Shown here: one piece after another, positions 38,482 through 48,506 of the stretch | Layout: each line of letters opens with the position of its first letter | How positions within the stretch are numbered: the stretch's first letter is position 1 | NCBI RefSeq assembly: GCF_002007605.1 | Contig: NZ_CP019799.1 | Span: forward strand, 744,001 to 808,000 | DNA length: 64,000 nucleotides | Reading direction: 5' to 3' | Source: Cellvibrio sp. PSBB023 | GTDB taxonomy: Bacteria; Pseudomonadota; Gammaproteobacteria; Pseudomonadales; Cellvibrionaceae | The notes under the pieces: model-generated | Database searches by the model: none | Seen by the model: the letters and a program-made list of their open reading frames with translations, nothing else | Told to the model about the DNA's origin: nothing | Position numbers and translations under genes: made by a program

Positions 38482-40107
38482 TTAAAAGTCTTTACTGACA
38501 ATCACATCTTGCCCGGCAAAATTGGTCGGTACCAAAATAGTGTCGCGTGCGATGGGCGACTTCTCCGGGTAGTCGGGCGAGTAGTGGAGGCCTCGGCTCT
38601 CTTTGCGCTCGTGTGCCGAGCGAATGATTAATTCGGCCACAGTTGCCAGGTTGCGCAGTTCAATCAAATCACTGCTGATGTTGTAATTGCTGTAGTACTC
38701 AGCAATTTCTTTTTGCAGCAGCTTGATGCGATGTGTGGCGCGCTCAAGGCGTTTATGGGTGCGAACAATACCGACGTAATCCCACATAAACCGGCGCAAC
38801 TCATCCCAGTTGTGCGAAATCACCACGTCTTCATCGGAGTCGCGTACGCGCGAAGCATCCCACTGGGGTGATACATCCGGCGTATTGATCCGATCCAGTT
38901 TGGCCAGAATGTGCTGTGCCGCCGATTGGGCGTAGACGATACATTCCAACAGTGAGTTGCTCGCCATACGGTTGGCACCATGCAAGCCGGTAAATGAAGT
39001 TTCGCCAATCGCATACAAATGCTGCAAGTCTGTCTGCCCGTTCTTATCGACCACCACGCCGCCGCAGGTATAGTGCGCCGCTGGCACCACGGGGATCGGC
39101 TCTTTGGTGATATCTATTCCGAACTCCAGGCAGCGTGCTTTAACGGTGGGGAAATGCTCGCTGATAAATTCAGGTGATTTGTGGCTGATATCCAGGTACA
39201 CAAAATCGCACCCCAGGCGTTTGATTTCATGGTCTATGGCGCGAGCGACTATATCGCGCGGTGCCAATTCTTCGCGCTCATCAAAACGCGGCATAAAGCG
39301 CTCACCACTGGGTAGGCGCAAGTAGGCGCCTTCGCCACGCAAGGCTTCGGTGATCAAAAAGTTTTTAGCGCGCGGATGATAGAGGCAGGTGGGATGGAAT
39401 TGGTTGAACTCCATATTGGCCACCCGGCAGCCGGCACGCCATGCCATGGCGATACCGTCTCCGCTAGCGCTATCAGGGTTGCTGCTGTAGAGGTAAACCT
39501 TGCTTGCACCACCTGTTGCCAGTACAACCACCTTGGCCTGGAATACATGAATAGCATCGCTGGTGTTGTCGAGCACATAAGCACCGCTACAGCGCAGTTT
39601 GCGCGAGTCGGCATCGGCTTGGGATATCAGATTGATGGCGACATGATGTTCAAAAATATCGATATTCTTTTGCTGCTGTACCTGATCTATCAGTGTGGAG
39701 TGAACCGCTTGGCCGGTGGCATCAGCACTGTGAATAATACGGCGATGGCTATGGCCACCTTCTTTTGTGAGGTGGTAATCGCCATTGGCGTTTTCTTTAG
39801 TGAAGTTAACGCCTTGATCAATCAGCCATTGGATGGCGGCTTTACTGTGTTCAACGGTAAAGCGAACAGCGTCTTCGTGGCAGAGGCCTGCGCCGGCGAT
39901 TAAGGTGTCGGCTACATGGGCATCAATTGAATCCTGATCATCAAGCACCGCCGCAATACCACCTTGGGCATACCAAGTGGAACCCTGATTGATTGCATTT
40001 TTACTCAGTACTGCCACACGGGCTTCTTTGGCAAGGCTCAACGCCAATGTCAGGCCAGCGGCGCCTGAACCTATCACCAGAACATCATATTGGTAGTGTT
40101 TATTCAT
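38482..40107 (-). CDS. nadB: L-aspartate oxidase NadB
   Basis: A 541-residue flavoenzyme that oxidises aspartate to iminoaspartate, the first step of NAD synthesis. The FAD-binding [14 protein letters not shown] is at the N terminus; [16 protein letters not shown] and [16 protein letters not shown] mark the succinate dehydrogenase/fumarate reductase flavoprotein family; the C-terminal helical domain is complete. nadB divergent from rpoE is the standard Pseudomonas-type order. Confidence 0.96.
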   Translation of the reverse strand: MNKHYQYDVLVIGSGAAGLTLALSLAKEARVAVLSKNAINQGSTWYAQGGIAAVLDDQDSIDAHVADTLIAGAGLCHEDAVRFTVEHSKAAIQWLIDQGVNFTKENANGDYHLTKEGGHSHRRIIHSADATGQAVHSTLIDQVQQQKNIDIFEHHVAINLISQADADSRKLRCSGAYVLDNTSDAIHVFQAKVVVLATGGASKVYLYSSNPDSASGDGIAMAWRAGCRVANMEFNQFHPTCLYHPRAKNFLITEALRGEGAYLRLPSGERFMPRFDEREELAPRDIVARAIDHEIKRLGCDFVYLDISHKSPEFISEHFPTVKARCLEFGIDITKEPIPVVPAAHYTCGGVVVDKNGQTDLQHLYAIGETSFTGLHGANRMASNSLLECIVYAQSAAQHILAKLDRINTPDVSPQWDASRVRDSDEDVVISHNWDELRRFMWDYVGIVRTHKRLERATHRIKLLQKEIAEYYSNYNISSDLIELRNLATVAELIIRSAHERKESRGLHYSPDYPEKSPIARDTILVPTNFAGQDVIVSKDF

Positions 40108-40244
40108 TCAAATCAGACCCGGTTTACGAAAGTAGGGCAAAAAAGTGAGCAACAAGTTGTCGCCAGTATATCAAGCCTTGGCGTTATAAAGCGGCGCAAC
40201 ACAGGGTATATACGAACTAAACAGCGTTGTGGTTAATAACCCCG

Positions 40245-40284
40245 TATAATGCGCCCTGAACTTTTAATGTATGGTTTTGTCTAT
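40245..40284 (+). promoter_or_regulatory. Tandem rpoE promoters: housekeeping -10 and sigma-E autoregulated promoter
   Basis: GAACTT (40258-40263), 16 bases, then TCTAT (40280-40284) matches the sigma-E/AlgU promoter pattern (GAACTT-N16-TCTGA), so RpoE probably transcribes its own operon. Just upstream TATAAT (40245-40250) with the discriminator GCGCCC gives a candidate sigma-70 promoter. The rpoE start is 63 bases downstream. Confidence 0.68.
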
Positions 40285-40346
40285 AAGCGGTTCTAAACCA
40301 ATAGACTTTGCATAAGATACTGTGTTTTCCCTTGGGGGTTTAAAGA

Positions 40347-40937
40347 ATGACAGCGCAATTAGCGCCTGATGTTGATCAGCAACTGGTCGAGCGAGTTCAA
40401 AAAGGCGATAAACGCGCGTTTGATTTGCTAGTGATTAAATACCAGCACAAGGTGCTGGCCGTGATCAGCCGATTTATCCGCGATCACGCTGAAGCCCAGG
40501 ATGTCGCCCAAGAGGCGTTTATTAAGGCTTATCGCGCTTTGCCTAATTTTCGTGGCGATAGTGCTTTTTACACCTGGATTTACCGTATCGCCATTAATAC
40601 TGCGAAAAATCACATCGTAGCGCGCAATCGCCGCCCGCCGTCCAGTGATGTAGAGATAGAGGATGCCGAGTTTTTTGATGGCAACGATGGTATGCATGAA
40701 CTCAATACTCCTGAGCACAATGTATTGTGCGAGGAATTGGAAAATACCATCGCCCAGGCATTCAAGGATTTGCCCGATGATCTGCGTACCGCAGTAACAT
40801 TGCGTGAAATCGATGGCCTGAGTTACGAAGAGATTGCGGAAGCCATGGAGTGCCCGGTAGGTACGGTGCGCTCGCGTATCTTCCGCGCTCGCGAGGCGAT
40901 AGATAAGCGAATCAAGCCGCTGGTTGAGGATATTTAG
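40347..40937 (+). CDS. rpoE: Extracytoplasmic stress sigma factor RpoE/AlgU
   Basis: A 196-residue ECF sigma factor. Region 2 has AFDLLVIKYQHKVLAVISRF and DVAQEAFIKAYRALPNFRGD, and region 4 has LSYEEIAEAMECPVGTVRSR. It directs genes for outer-membrane protein folding and, in pseudomonads, alginate. It is followed by its anti-sigma factor mucA, then mucB and rseC. A self-type promoter lies upstream. Confidence 0.97.
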   Translation: MTAQLAPDVDQQLVERVQKGDKRAFDLLVIKYQHKVLAVISRFIRDHAEAQDVAQEAFIKAYRALPNFRGDSAFYTWIYRIAINTAKNHIVARNRRPPSSDVEIEDAEFFDGNDGMHELNTPEHNVLCEELENTIAQAFKDLPDDLRTAVTLREIDGLSYEEIAEAMECPVGTVRSRIFRAREAIDKRIKPLVEDI

Positions 40938-41061
40938 CCATCTTTAAAAACTTTCACATTTTTTTGTAAATCTTTGAACCAATTGGCTAGTGTCTAGTCA
41001 TATCGAGTACAGCGTTAACAACCGAATCACCACCAGCATTTGCACAGAGGCACCCGCGAGA

Positions 41062-41790
41062 ATGACAGAGCAAACTCAACCACCAGTGCTTGCCGAATCT
41101 CTATCAGCACTAATGGACAATGAAGCTTCCGAGTTGGAGCTGCAGCGGCTGTTAAAAGCGCTGGAGTCAGAGCCGGAGCTGAAGTCCACTTGGTCGCGCT
41201 ACCAGATTGCCGGTGCAGGCGTAAAAGGCGATATTCCGGTTCTCGCTTCCAGTGATTTTGCCTCCCGCGTGAGTGCAGCGATTGAGGCAGAAGAAACCTA
41301 TTCGGCGCCTGCGGCTCATCAGGTTGCGGCGAATCAGACAAGTGCTCCAGCGAGCAATGTTGTTGCCATGCCGTTGCGCTGGTGGCAACAAGCAGGGCGT
41401 GTCGCTGTGGCGGCTTCGGTGGCGGGTGCAGTAATTCTGGGGGTTCAGCAATACCAAACCCCAGGCCTCAACCCTACCGATATGGCCGCAGGCACCATGG
41501 CAGCGGCACCTGCGCCAGCCACAGAAAGTAAGGCGGCGAATTTGCCATCCGGTATTAACGCGCCGGCATTATCGGCACGCACTGTTGCGGTACAAAGTGG
41601 TTATGAATCTCGCCCACAAGAGAGCCGCAGGGTGATGTTTGTGCCGCGCCAGCAAGTGGCACCGGTTTACAATGAAGATGTCAGTAGTTATGTGAATCAG
41701 TTGATTCAAGAGCATACCGATAATGCATCGCTTAACAGTGGTCAGGGTATGCTGCCTTACACCCGAGTGATTCTGGTCGAAGAGGACTAA
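41062..41790 (+). CDS. mucA: Anti-sigma-E factor MucA/RseA
   Basis: From ATG 41062 it is 242 residues. The cytoplasmic sigma-binding domain begins LAESLSALMDNEASELELQR, the RseA/MucA signature; a membrane helix lies near residue 115 (VAVAASVAGAVILGV); the periplasmic domain ends in VILVEED. It holds RpoE at the membrane until regulated proteolysis by DegS-like and RseP proteases. The frame is open from 40990, but those residues are not conserved. Confidence 0.92.
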   Translation: MTEQTQPPVLAESLSALMDNEASELELQRLLKALESEPELKSTWSRYQIAGAGVKGDIPVLASSDFASRVSAAIEAEETYSAPAAHQVAANQTSAPASNVVAMPLRWWQQAGRVAVAASVAGAVILGVQQYQTPGLNPTDMAAGTMAAAPAPATESKAANLPSGINAPALSARTVAVQSGYESRPQESRRVMFVPRQQVAPVYNEDVSSYVNQLIQEHTDNASLNSGQGMLPYTRVILVEED

Positions 41791-41877
41791 TTTTTATCTC
41801 CCCTTCCTGTCCGGATCCTTGTAAAAGCAGGTGGAGCAGTTATGCTGCTCCCCTGATTCCATTCTCCCGAGACACGC

Positions 41878-42894
41878 ATGTTGATCCCCGTTCTTATCCA
41901 CCGCCTGATTTGCTCCTCTGTTATTGCTTTGGTGGCTACAGTTCCGTTCATGGCCGTCGCACAGCAGGACTCTTCGTCCGGTACGAGTCTAGCCGATCCC
42001 CATGTTTCCCCAGCGGCACCGCAATCCCCTGAGGTAGCGAGTCTGTTGCGCAAAATGGCAACCATTCCCCACACCCTTAACTATCAGGGGTCGTTTACCT
42101 ATCAGCACAAGGATAATCCTGCGCTCCAGAGCTTTCGTATTATCCATTGGGTGGAAGAGGGCGTTGAGTATGAGCGCTTGCAACATTTGAATGGTCCTGA
42201 ACGTGAAGTGTTGCGTAGCGGTAAGTCCATTGGCTGTGAGTCATTGGGCGATCAATTGTTGCAGGGAAAAATAAGCCAATTCGGTGCCAACCTTGCGCGC
42301 CTTGATCAGTTATACAAGTTTGAGATTCGCGGACCGGAGCGAGTTGCAGGGCGTGAAGCGACGGCACTCTTGGCGCTACCGCTTGATCAATTCCGTCACA
42401 GTTCCTTGTTGACCATTGATAATGAGACGGGTTTGGTGCTCAAGTCATGGTTGGTGGATGAAACTGCCCGTCCGCTCGAGCGCTACCAGTTTATTGACCT
42501 TGACCTGAGCCCGGATATTGAGAGCCTGCGTGAACCCAAAGCGCGCTTGCATCGTGCAGCGGCGCCTCAAGTGGCTGATTGCAATCCCACCGAGGTGAAG
42601 CAGGTTGAACGCTGGGCCTTGGGGTGGATTCCTCCCGGCTTTGCTTTTGTTGGGCAGCGCCAGGTTCGAAATCATATTGATATGTTGATGTACACTGATG
42701 GACTGACAACATTTTCGGTCTTTATCGAGGAGGCGAGTGGCGCAATTCCCGAAGGGGTTGCCCAACGCGGCGCTACTTTGGCGGTCATGGATTCATTGAG
42801 CTACGCCAACAAAAACTACCGCATTACGGTAGTGGGTGAAATTCCAGTCGTCACCGCGCAAAAAATTGCGCAAAATATCGACGGTATCCAGTAA
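41878..42894 (+). CDS. mucB: Periplasmic sigma-E regulator MucB/RseB
   Basis: A 338-residue exported protein with signal peptide ending PFMAVAQ. The two-domain MucB/RseB fold is recognisable from TIPHTLNYQGSFTYQH and the C-terminal VERWALGWIPPGFAF. It binds the periplasmic side of MucA and shields it from proteolysis until lipopolysaccharide or misfolded lipoproteins displace it. It lies 87 bases after mucA. Confidence 0.93.
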   Translation: MLIPVLIHRLICSSVIALVATVPFMAVAQQDSSSGTSLADPHVSPAAPQSPEVASLLRKMATIPHTLNYQGSFTYQHKDNPALQSFRIIHWVEEGVEYERLQHLNGPEREVLRSGKSIGCESLGDQLLQGKISQFGANLARLDQLYKFEIRGPERVAGREATALLALPLDQFRHSSLLTIDNETGLVLKSWLVDETARPLERYQFIDLDLSPDIESLREPKARLHRAAAPQVADCNPTEVKQVERWALGWIPPGFAFVGQRQVRNHIDMLMYTDGLTTFSVFIEEASGAIPEGVAQRGATLAVMDSLSYANKNYRITVVGEIPVVTAQKIAQNIDGIQ

Positions 42895-42917
42895 TAGCGA
42901 GTGCTGCAGGTTGTCAC

Positions 42918-43391
42918 ATGATTCTTGAAACAGGCCGTATTGTATCCATAGAGGCAGAAGGTGTTTGGGTGGAGACCATCCAAAAATCAGCCTGTGGTTC
43001 ATGCAAAGCCGAAAAAGGCTGTGGCCAGAGCCTGCTTCATAAATGGGATGGACATTCAGCCTATATCTGGGTGTTATTGGATGGCCGCGATCCGGCGCGC
43101 TACACCCTGGGTGATGAGATTCAAATCGGAATACCCGAAGAGGTCATCGCCAAGGGATCTTTATTGGTCTATCTGGTTCCTGTCATCAGCTTGGTCGTCT
43201 TAACGGCGCTGGCGCATAATCAGTTTGCTCATGAAGGAATTACCACCCTGGCAGGTTTTGCGGGCTTGGTCTTGGGTGGGCTTATCGTCCGCTGGCATTC
43301 ATGGCGCACCCGTTTTGACCGTGACTTGCAACCGGTATTAGTCGACGAGCAGCAACCACTACGATTCTATCGGCCCCTCGAGCAACACTGA
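42918..43391 (+). CDS. rseC: Sigma-E regulator RseC/MucC
   Basis: A 157-residue inner-membrane protein. The N-terminal domain has a cysteine cluster (SACGSCKAEKGCGQ) typical of RseC, followed by two membrane helices (LVYLVPVISLVVLTAL and LAGFAGLVLGGLIV). Its role is modest and unclear: a positive effector of sigma-E in E. coli and related to an Rnf/Rsx-type redox cluster. It completes the rpoE operon; arfB begins one base after its stop. Confidence 0.9.
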   Translation: MILETGRIVSIEAEGVWVETIQKSACGSCKAEKGCGQSLLHKWDGHSAYIWVLLDGRDPARYTLGDEIQIGIPEEVIAKGSLLVYLVPVISLVVLTALAHNQFAHEGITTLAGFAGLVLGGLIVRWHSWRTRFDRDLQPVLVDEQQPLRFYRPLEQH

Positions 43392-43392
43392 T

Positions 43393-43812
43393 ATGTTGCG
43401 GATTAATGCTTCCGACGTTATCTCGCCGGGTGAGATTGAACTCACTGCTATGCGTGCGCAGGGGGCGGGTGGACAGAACGTCAATAAAGTGTCGAGTGCG
43501 ATACATTTGCGTTTTGATATTCCCAATTCTTCACTCAGTGATTTTTGTAAATCCCGCCTGCTGTCGCTAGGTGATAAACGCATCACCAATGATGGTGTGT
43601 TGATTATTAAAGCCCAAACCTATCGTACACAAGAACAGAATCGCGATGATGCATTAACGCGCTTGCGCGATATTATTCTCGATGCGATCAAGATAGAAAA
43701 ACCGCGTCATGCGACTCGCCCTACCTTCTCCTCCAAGCAGCGCCGTATGGATGCCAAAACCCAACGCGGTGCGATCAAATCAGCACGGCAGAAAAAAATC
43801 ACCTTGGATTAA
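43393..43812 (+). CDS. arfB: Ribosome-rescue factor ArfB (YaeJ)
   Basis: A 139-residue release-factor-like protein. The catalytic GGQ is Gly26-Gly27-Gln28 (RAQGAGGQNVNKVSSA), and the basic C-terminal tail with KQRRMDAKTQRGAIKSARQK threads into the empty mRNA channel. It frees ribosomes stalled on mRNAs without a stop codon. It is almost joined to rseC, so it may share the stress-induced transcript. Full length for the family (E. coli 140). Confidence 0.95.
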   Translation: MLRINASDVISPGEIELTAMRAQGAGGQNVNKVSSAIHLRFDIPNSSLSDFCKSRLLSLGDKRITNDGVLIIKAQTYRTQEQNRDDALTRLRDIILDAIKIEKPRHATRPTFSSKQRRMDAKTQRGAIKSARQKKITLD

Positions 43813-43824
43813 TGGACAACAACC

Positions 43825-44913
43825 TTAAAACCCGGCTGAATTTTTCAGCGCAGCTAACACGGGTTTTGGTTGGGGATTGTTAATCGGTCGCCGTTCCTCT
43901 TGCCACAACTGCTGTTGCAATTGCTCCATATTTTTCCCGCCGCCAGCCATCAGCCAGTTAACCAATGCCTTGGCAACATCCGGGTAATTACGCGGGCTGG
44001 TTGGTGTATTTAATGGTAGCCAGCGTGCCAGTGTTGCCACATCCAGTGTGGTTGCCATGGTGCCCAGCCCCAGTTTCTCCAGCGCTATCGCATTGGATTT
44101 TTGTTCCATTTGTCCTGCAACAGGTTGCGCCAGGATTTTTTTTCCTAAATGTATCGCCTCGCTGGGCAATTCAAAACCCGCACTGCAAATAACGCCTTCA
44201 CAGCGGTGTAAGTCCCGTTGAAAACCGTCGCGTGAAAAAGGGCGAATGTGTATGTGGCCCTCGTCAGTGGCCGTGGAAACGGGTTGATACACAAAAAATT
44301 CGTAATCCGGGAAGTGACGCAATTGCGGCACTATATCGTCCAGGCCAGCAAAGGGCAGGTACACCAAATAATGTTTGGGGGTGACGATATTAGGGTGTTG
44401 GCCAGCTTCCACCAGCGGCGGCAAAATAGGTTGGCCAAAGTGATGCCAGTGCAACCCTATGGGTTGGCTGACAGGTGCGAAATTACGCATAAACCAGCGC
44501 ACAAAAATATTGTCGTCTGCTTTGGGGATGTCATAAAAAAAAGCATTTTGGTGCGATATACCAATGACGTGTTTACCGGCACGTTTTGCTGCCCAGGCGC
44601 TCACCGGTTCAAAGTCATTGATAATAAAATCATAACCTTCAAGGTTTACTGATGTTACGTCATGGTACAACTGCCCAAGGTTCGCGGTAAGCAAGGTTTT
44701 TGCGTAACGTACCTTGCCATGTTCAGTCACAAAGGTTAATCCGCGATAGGTTTTGAAATCGCCGAATGCTTGCATATCAAAATAGTTATCGCGTTCCCTG
44801 CCAGAAAAAATCCAGTCGACCTGCGCACCCGCGTCAGCAAGTGCTTTCGCCATAATGCGTGCGCGTGTGGTGTGGCCATTTCCCGTACCTTGAACGCCGT
44901 ATAAAATTCTCAT
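43825..44913 (-). CDS. Glycosyltransferase-like protein, MJ1255 family
   Basis: A 362-residue GT-B-fold protein starting MRILYGVQGTGNGHTTRARIM, the nucleotide-sugar transferase-like N terminus of the MJ1255/VC2487 family. Other recognisable pieces are DFIINDFEPVSAWAA and the C-terminal GVICSAGFELPSEAIHLGKK donor-site region. It resembles MurG and diacylglycerol glucosyltransferases, but the acceptor is unknown. It lies 51 bases after the PAP2 gene on the same strand, so the two probably form an operon acting on a lipid-linked substrate. Confidence 0.82.
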   Translation of the reverse strand: MRILYGVQGTGNGHTTRARIMAKALADAGAQVDWIFSGRERDNYFDMQAFGDFKTYRGLTFVTEHGKVRYAKTLLTANLGQLYHDVTSVNLEGYDFIINDFEPVSAWAAKRAGKHVIGISHQNAFFYDIPKADDNIFVRWFMRNFAPVSQPIGLHWHHFGQPILPPLVEAGQHPNIVTPKHYLVYLPFAGLDDIVPQLRHFPDYEFFVYQPVSTATDEGHIHIRPFSRDGFQRDLHRCEGVICSAGFELPSEAIHLGKKILAQPVAGQMEQKSNAIALEKLGLGTMATTLDVATLARWLPLNTPTSPRNYPDVAKALVNWLMAGGGKNMEQLQQQLWQEERRPINNPQPKPVLAALKNSAGF

Positions 44914-44964
44914 GCCGTTTCACTCTTGATGAAGATGCTTATGCCCGTGAGGCAGGCGGTAAAC

Positions 44965-45507
44965 TTAGTGCAGTGCGACAATCAACCCGTGCAAATAAAT
45001 TCCCCAAAATGCACAGAGGCTACCAAGCAGTGCACCGGCAACCAAATCGGTTGGGTAGTGAACGCCCAGCAGAACACGACTGATTCCTACTGCTGATGCC
45101 CACAAAAAACAGGGCAGGGCAAAGGCCGGATAAAAATTCAATACCAGGCAGGCAAATAAAAATGCTGCAGCTGTATGGCCTGAGGGAAAACTGAATTGAT
45201 CAGACGGCGTGATAAATGCCTGGTAGCTGCTGATCTTGACGGCCGGGCGATCACGTTTGATGAGGTTTTTTAGCAACAGGTAAAGGCTGACATCGAAGCT
45301 GTAGGCGATAATCCCGGCCCAGAAAAACGTAGCGCCTGCATCGGGCTCAAGCAGCGCCAGTGCAAGTGCAATACACAAGTAGACTGGGCCATCGCCAGTC
45401 GCAGAAATAAATCGCACTGAGCGACGGTATTGAAAGCGTTTTGTCACATGCACCCATAAGAATGCAAGGGTGTCCAGGTGGTGGACGCGCTGTAAAAAAG
45501 TATTCAT
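44965..45507 (-). CDS. PAP2-family membrane phosphatase
   Basis: A 180-residue integral membrane protein of the phosphatidic acid phosphatase type 2 family. The three catalytic motifs are visible: KNLIKRDRPAV, FSFPSGHTAAAF and SRVLLGVHYPTDLVAG. Such enzymes remove phosphate from phosphatidate, undecaprenyl pyrophosphate or lipid A on the periplasmic face. It is upstream of the glycosyltransferase gene and divergent from dgkA, which phosphorylates diacylglycerol, the reverse type of reaction. Confidence 0.9.
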   Translation of the reverse strand: MNTFLQRVHHLDTLAFLWVHVTKRFQYRRSVRFISATGDGPVYLCIALALALLEPDAGATFFWAGIIAYSFDVSLYLLLKNLIKRDRPAVKISSYQAFITPSDQFSFPSGHTAAAFLFACLVLNFYPAFALPCFLWASAVGISRVLLGVHYPTDLVAGALLGSLCAFWGIYLHGLIVALH

Positions 45508-45697
45508 GATTCACCGCCATTAATGATTTGCAGATGAATGAGAGCGACGGTTATTGTTGTGCCCTCTCCGTAATCATTTTTAGCACTGCTTTATGACGCT
45601 TCTGTGACTGCCGGGTGAAGCTCAAGTGACACGGCGAAAACAGGGCGCTTTTTTTGATTGAATCGGCTGTTCTAACTGAAACTAGTGGAGTAAAACC

Positions 45698-46069
45698 ATG
45701 GGGAAGCCAGGTAAAACCGGCATGGCACGTGTGATTGATGCATTTGGTTATTCAATGAAAGGCCTGTCGGCCAGTTGGAAATACGAGGCGGCTTTTCGTC
45801 AGGAAATAACGATGGGTCTGGTGCTGATTCCTATCGCCTTTTGGCTGGCGCAAACCCATATAGAGTTAATTTTGTTGATCAGCAGTATTTTCTGGGTATG
45901 GATGGCAGAGCTGGCCAACTCTTCGGTAGAAGCGGTAGTTGACCGTACCGGTTCCGAGCGCCATGAACTGTCGGGGCGAGCAAAGGATATAGGTTCGGCA
46001 TTGGTATTTATGAGTTTGCTATTGCTGGGGATTACCTGGGGCATCATCGCGTTTAATCGCTTCGCCTGA
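45698..46069 (+). CDS. dgkA: Diacylglycerol kinase DgkA
   Basis: A 123-residue membrane enzyme with three helices. The catalytic segment is AELANSSVEAVVDR, followed by HELSGRAKDIGSALV. It recycles diacylglycerol to phosphatidate, which in many Gram-negatives arises from membrane-derived glucan synthesis. It starts at ATG 45698 after GTGGAG and ends at a strong terminator. Confidence 0.96.
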   Translation: MGKPGKTGMARVIDAFGYSMKGLSASWKYEAAFRQEITMGLVLIPIAFWLAQTHIELILLISSIFWVWMAELANSSVEAVVDRTGSERHELSGRAKDIGSALVFMSLLLLGITWGIIAFNRFA

Positions 46070-46086
46070 TAGCGTTGGAATAGTGA

Positions 46087-46127
46087 AAAACCCCGGCAGC
46101 CCAAGGTTGCCGGGGTTTTGTTTTTTT
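46087..46127 (+). terminator. Terminator after dgkA
   Basis: AAAACCCCGGCAGCC (46087-46101) pairs with 46105-46119 with one G-U pair and a 3-base loop, followed by G and seven T. Confidence 0.92.
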
Positions 46128-46240
46128 AGCGCAGATTCAGCACGCAAAAAAATACAATTACGGATTGTGATCTCTCTTTTATTGGGGTAAATTAGCGACA
46201 TCATTTAATTATCATATTTATATGCCCAAGTAGGTAGTTT

Positions 46241-47284
46241 ATGGCAGACAGTTTTTCGGTCAATGAACATCCGCATCGCCGCTTTAATCCACTGACTGGC
46301 GAGTGGTTGTTAATCTCTCCACATCGCACCAAGCGCCCTTGGCAGGGGCAACAAGAGTCTAATCAGTGGCCAGAAAGTGCCGCACACGATCCTGGTTGTT
46401 ATCTCTGCGCCGGAAATGTACGGGCGGGCGGTGAAGCTAATCCGGCTTATCAAACCACCTTTGTATTTACAAACGACTTTGCAGCGCTAATGCCGGATGT
46501 TCCCGCGGCGCCTGTGAGTGATGATCCGCTGTTTCAAATTCAGTCGGAAGTCGGCACCAGCCGGGTGATATGTTTTTCACCTGACCACAGTAAAACTTTG
46601 CCTTTATTAACGGATGAAGAAATCCGCGCTGTGATCAGTACTTGGATGAGAGAAGCCGCTGACCTTGGACAGCAATTTCCCAGCGTACAGATTTTTGAAA
46701 ATAAAGGCGCCGTCATGGGATGCTCCAATCCGCACCCGCACGGCCAAATTTGGGCGCAATCGCAATTGCCCACCTTGGTGAGCAAAGAGGACCAACAGCA
46801 GCGCGACTATCACCAACAATATCAACAGTCACTGCTGCTTGAATATGCCCGCAAAGAGTCTGCCGCAGGTGAGCGGGTGGTGGTGGAAAATGATGATTGG
46901 CTGGTAGTCGTGCCATTTTGGGCCGCATGGCCTTACGAAACATTATTGCTCCCCAAACGCGCCTGCGCACGTATCACAGAGCTAAGTGATGCTGAGCAAA
47001 TTAGCTTGGGCAATATATTGCGTGATATTACCGCTCGCTACGACAACTTGTTTGAATGCTCATTTCCCTATTCGATGGGATGGCACGGCGCGCCGTTTAC
47101 GGCAGATGACGCGAGCCACTGGCAATTGCATGCACACTTTTTTCCGCCACTGCTACGCAGCGCTACGGTGCGTAAATTTATGGTGGGTTATGAAATGTTG
47201 GCGGAAGCACAACGTGATTTGTCTCCCGAGCAGGCGGCAGAGCGTTTGCGCCAACAATCTCCTGTTCATTTTAGATTGAGGTAA
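46241..47284 (+). CDS. galT: Galactose-1-phosphate uridylyltransferase
   Basis: A 347-residue enzyme of the Leloir pathway that exchanges UMP between UDP-glucose and galactose 1-phosphate. The catalytic histidine lies in [12 protein letters not shown]; zinc ligands include the CYLCAGN cysteines. galK begins six bases after the stop. No galE or galM is in the window. Confidence 0.97.
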   Translation: MADSFSVNEHPHRRFNPLTGEWLLISPHRTKRPWQGQQESNQWPESAAHDPGCYLCAGNVRAGGEANPAYQTTFVFTNDFAALMPDVPAAPVSDDPLFQIQSEVGTSRVICFSPDHSKTLPLLTDEEIRAVISTWMREAADLGQQFPSVQIFENKGAVMGCSNPHPHGQIWAQSQLPTLVSKEDQQQRDYHQQYQQSLLLEYARKESAAGERVVVENDDWLVVVPFWAAWPYETLLLPKRACARITELSDAEQISLGNILRDITARYDNLFECSFPYSMGWHGAPFTADDASHWQLHAHFFPPLLRSATVRKFMVGYEMLAEAQRDLSPEQAAERLRQQSPVHFRLR

Positions 47285-47290
47285 GCGGGC

Positions 47291-48439
47291 GTGACGACTC
47301 TCTCTTCTGCTCGTGTGAGCGAATTATTTGCAGCATCTTTTGGTTTTGCGCCAGTGACAACCGTGAAAGCGCCTGGCCGTGTCAATCTTATTGGTGAACA
47401 CACTGATTACAACGGTGGTTTTGTATTACCCGCCGCAATTAATTACTACACCTACATCGCCTTGGCACCCCGTGATGATCGTCAATTGCATCTGGTGGCT
47501 TACAATTTTGACAATGAATCAATCCGTATTGACCTTGATGCGGAGCAGTGGCACAACCCTGATGAATCATGGCCCAATTATGTGCGCGGTGTGGTGCAGG
47601 AGTTGCGCAAAAAAGGTTTCGTGCTTGCAGGCGGTGATTTGTATATCGCAGGCAATGTTCCGGCGGGTGCCGGGCTGAGCAGTTCTGCTTCTCTTGAAGT
47701 TGCATTGATTCGCGCGTTGTTATCGCTCAGCGGTGAAACCATTGACCCAACCCAAGCGGCATTGATTGGCCAGGCGGCGGAAAATAATTTTGTTGGCTGT
47801 AACTGCGGCATCATGGATCAATTAATTTCTGCGCGTGGGCAGGAGAATGCAGCACTCTTAATCGATTGTCAGGATCTATCGGTTCGCCCGGTCTCTATGC
47901 CGGCTGACTGGGAAATTCTGATTGTTCACAGCGGCGTTAAGCGCGGCTTGGTGGACAGTGAATACAACCATCGTCGCCAACAATGTGAAACAGCGGCTGG
48001 CTTTTTTGGCCAGCGTTCACTGCGCGCGGTTGAGCTTTCGCAATTGCTGGCGGCAGAGCATCAACTGGATGAATTAAGTTTTCGTCGTGCACGTCATGTG
48101 TTAACCGAAAACCAGCGAACCCTGATTGCCGCCGAGGCCTTGGCCGCCGGTGATTTACCTGGCTTGATCAAGGTGATGGTTGAGTCGCATGAATCAATGC
48201 GTGATGACTTTAATATCACAACCCCTGCCATCGATACACTGGTAAAGATTTTGGTGGATGCGGGCGCAGGTCAGGCAGGAGCGCGTATGACGGGCGGAGG
48301 GTTTGGCGGTTGTGTGGTGGCTGTCGCGCCCACAGTGGTTATTCCACAACTCATGGCAGCGGTCGATGCCGACTATCAGGCCAGAACAGGTTGCGTGCCC
48401 ACGTTAATCCGTGCAAAAGCCAGTGCGGGTGCGTTTTAA
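47291..48439 (+). CDS. galK: Galactokinase
   Basis: A 382-residue GHMP kinase that phosphorylates galactose at C1. Motifs: GRVNLIGEHTDYNGGFVLP (galactose-binding signature), VPAGAGLSSSASLEVA (ATP loop) and GARMTGGGFGGCVV. It starts at GTG 47291, coupled to galT, and ends at a terminator. Together with galT it lets the cell use galactose released from hemicellulose or lactose-like sugars. Confidence 0.97.
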   Translation: MTTLSSARVSELFAASFGFAPVTTVKAPGRVNLIGEHTDYNGGFVLPAAINYYTYIALAPRDDRQLHLVAYNFDNESIRIDLDAEQWHNPDESWPNYVRGVVQELRKKGFVLAGGDLYIAGNVPAGAGLSSSASLEVALIRALLSLSGETIDPTQAALIGQAAENNFVGCNCGIMDQLISARGQENAALLIDCQDLSVRPVSMPADWEILIVHSGVKRGLVDSEYNHRRQQCETAAGFFGQRSLRAVELSQLLAAEHQLDELSFRRARHVLTENQRTLIAAEALAAGDLPGLIKVMVESHESMRDDFNITTPAIDTLVKILVDAGAGQAGARMTGGGFGGCVVAVAPTVVIPQLMAAVDADYQARTGCVPTLIRAKASAGAF

Positions 48440-48473
48440 ATCTCGCTAGATTTTCTCTTGAATGTCGTTGTTT

Positions 48474-48498
48474 GCCCCGCCTTGTGTGGGGCTTTTTT
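48474..48498 (+). terminator. Terminator after galK
   Basis: GCCCC (48474-48478) pairs with GGGGC (48488-48492), extended by two weaker inner pairs, and is followed by six T. Confidence 0.82.
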
Positions 48499-48506
48499 AT
48501 GGTTGC

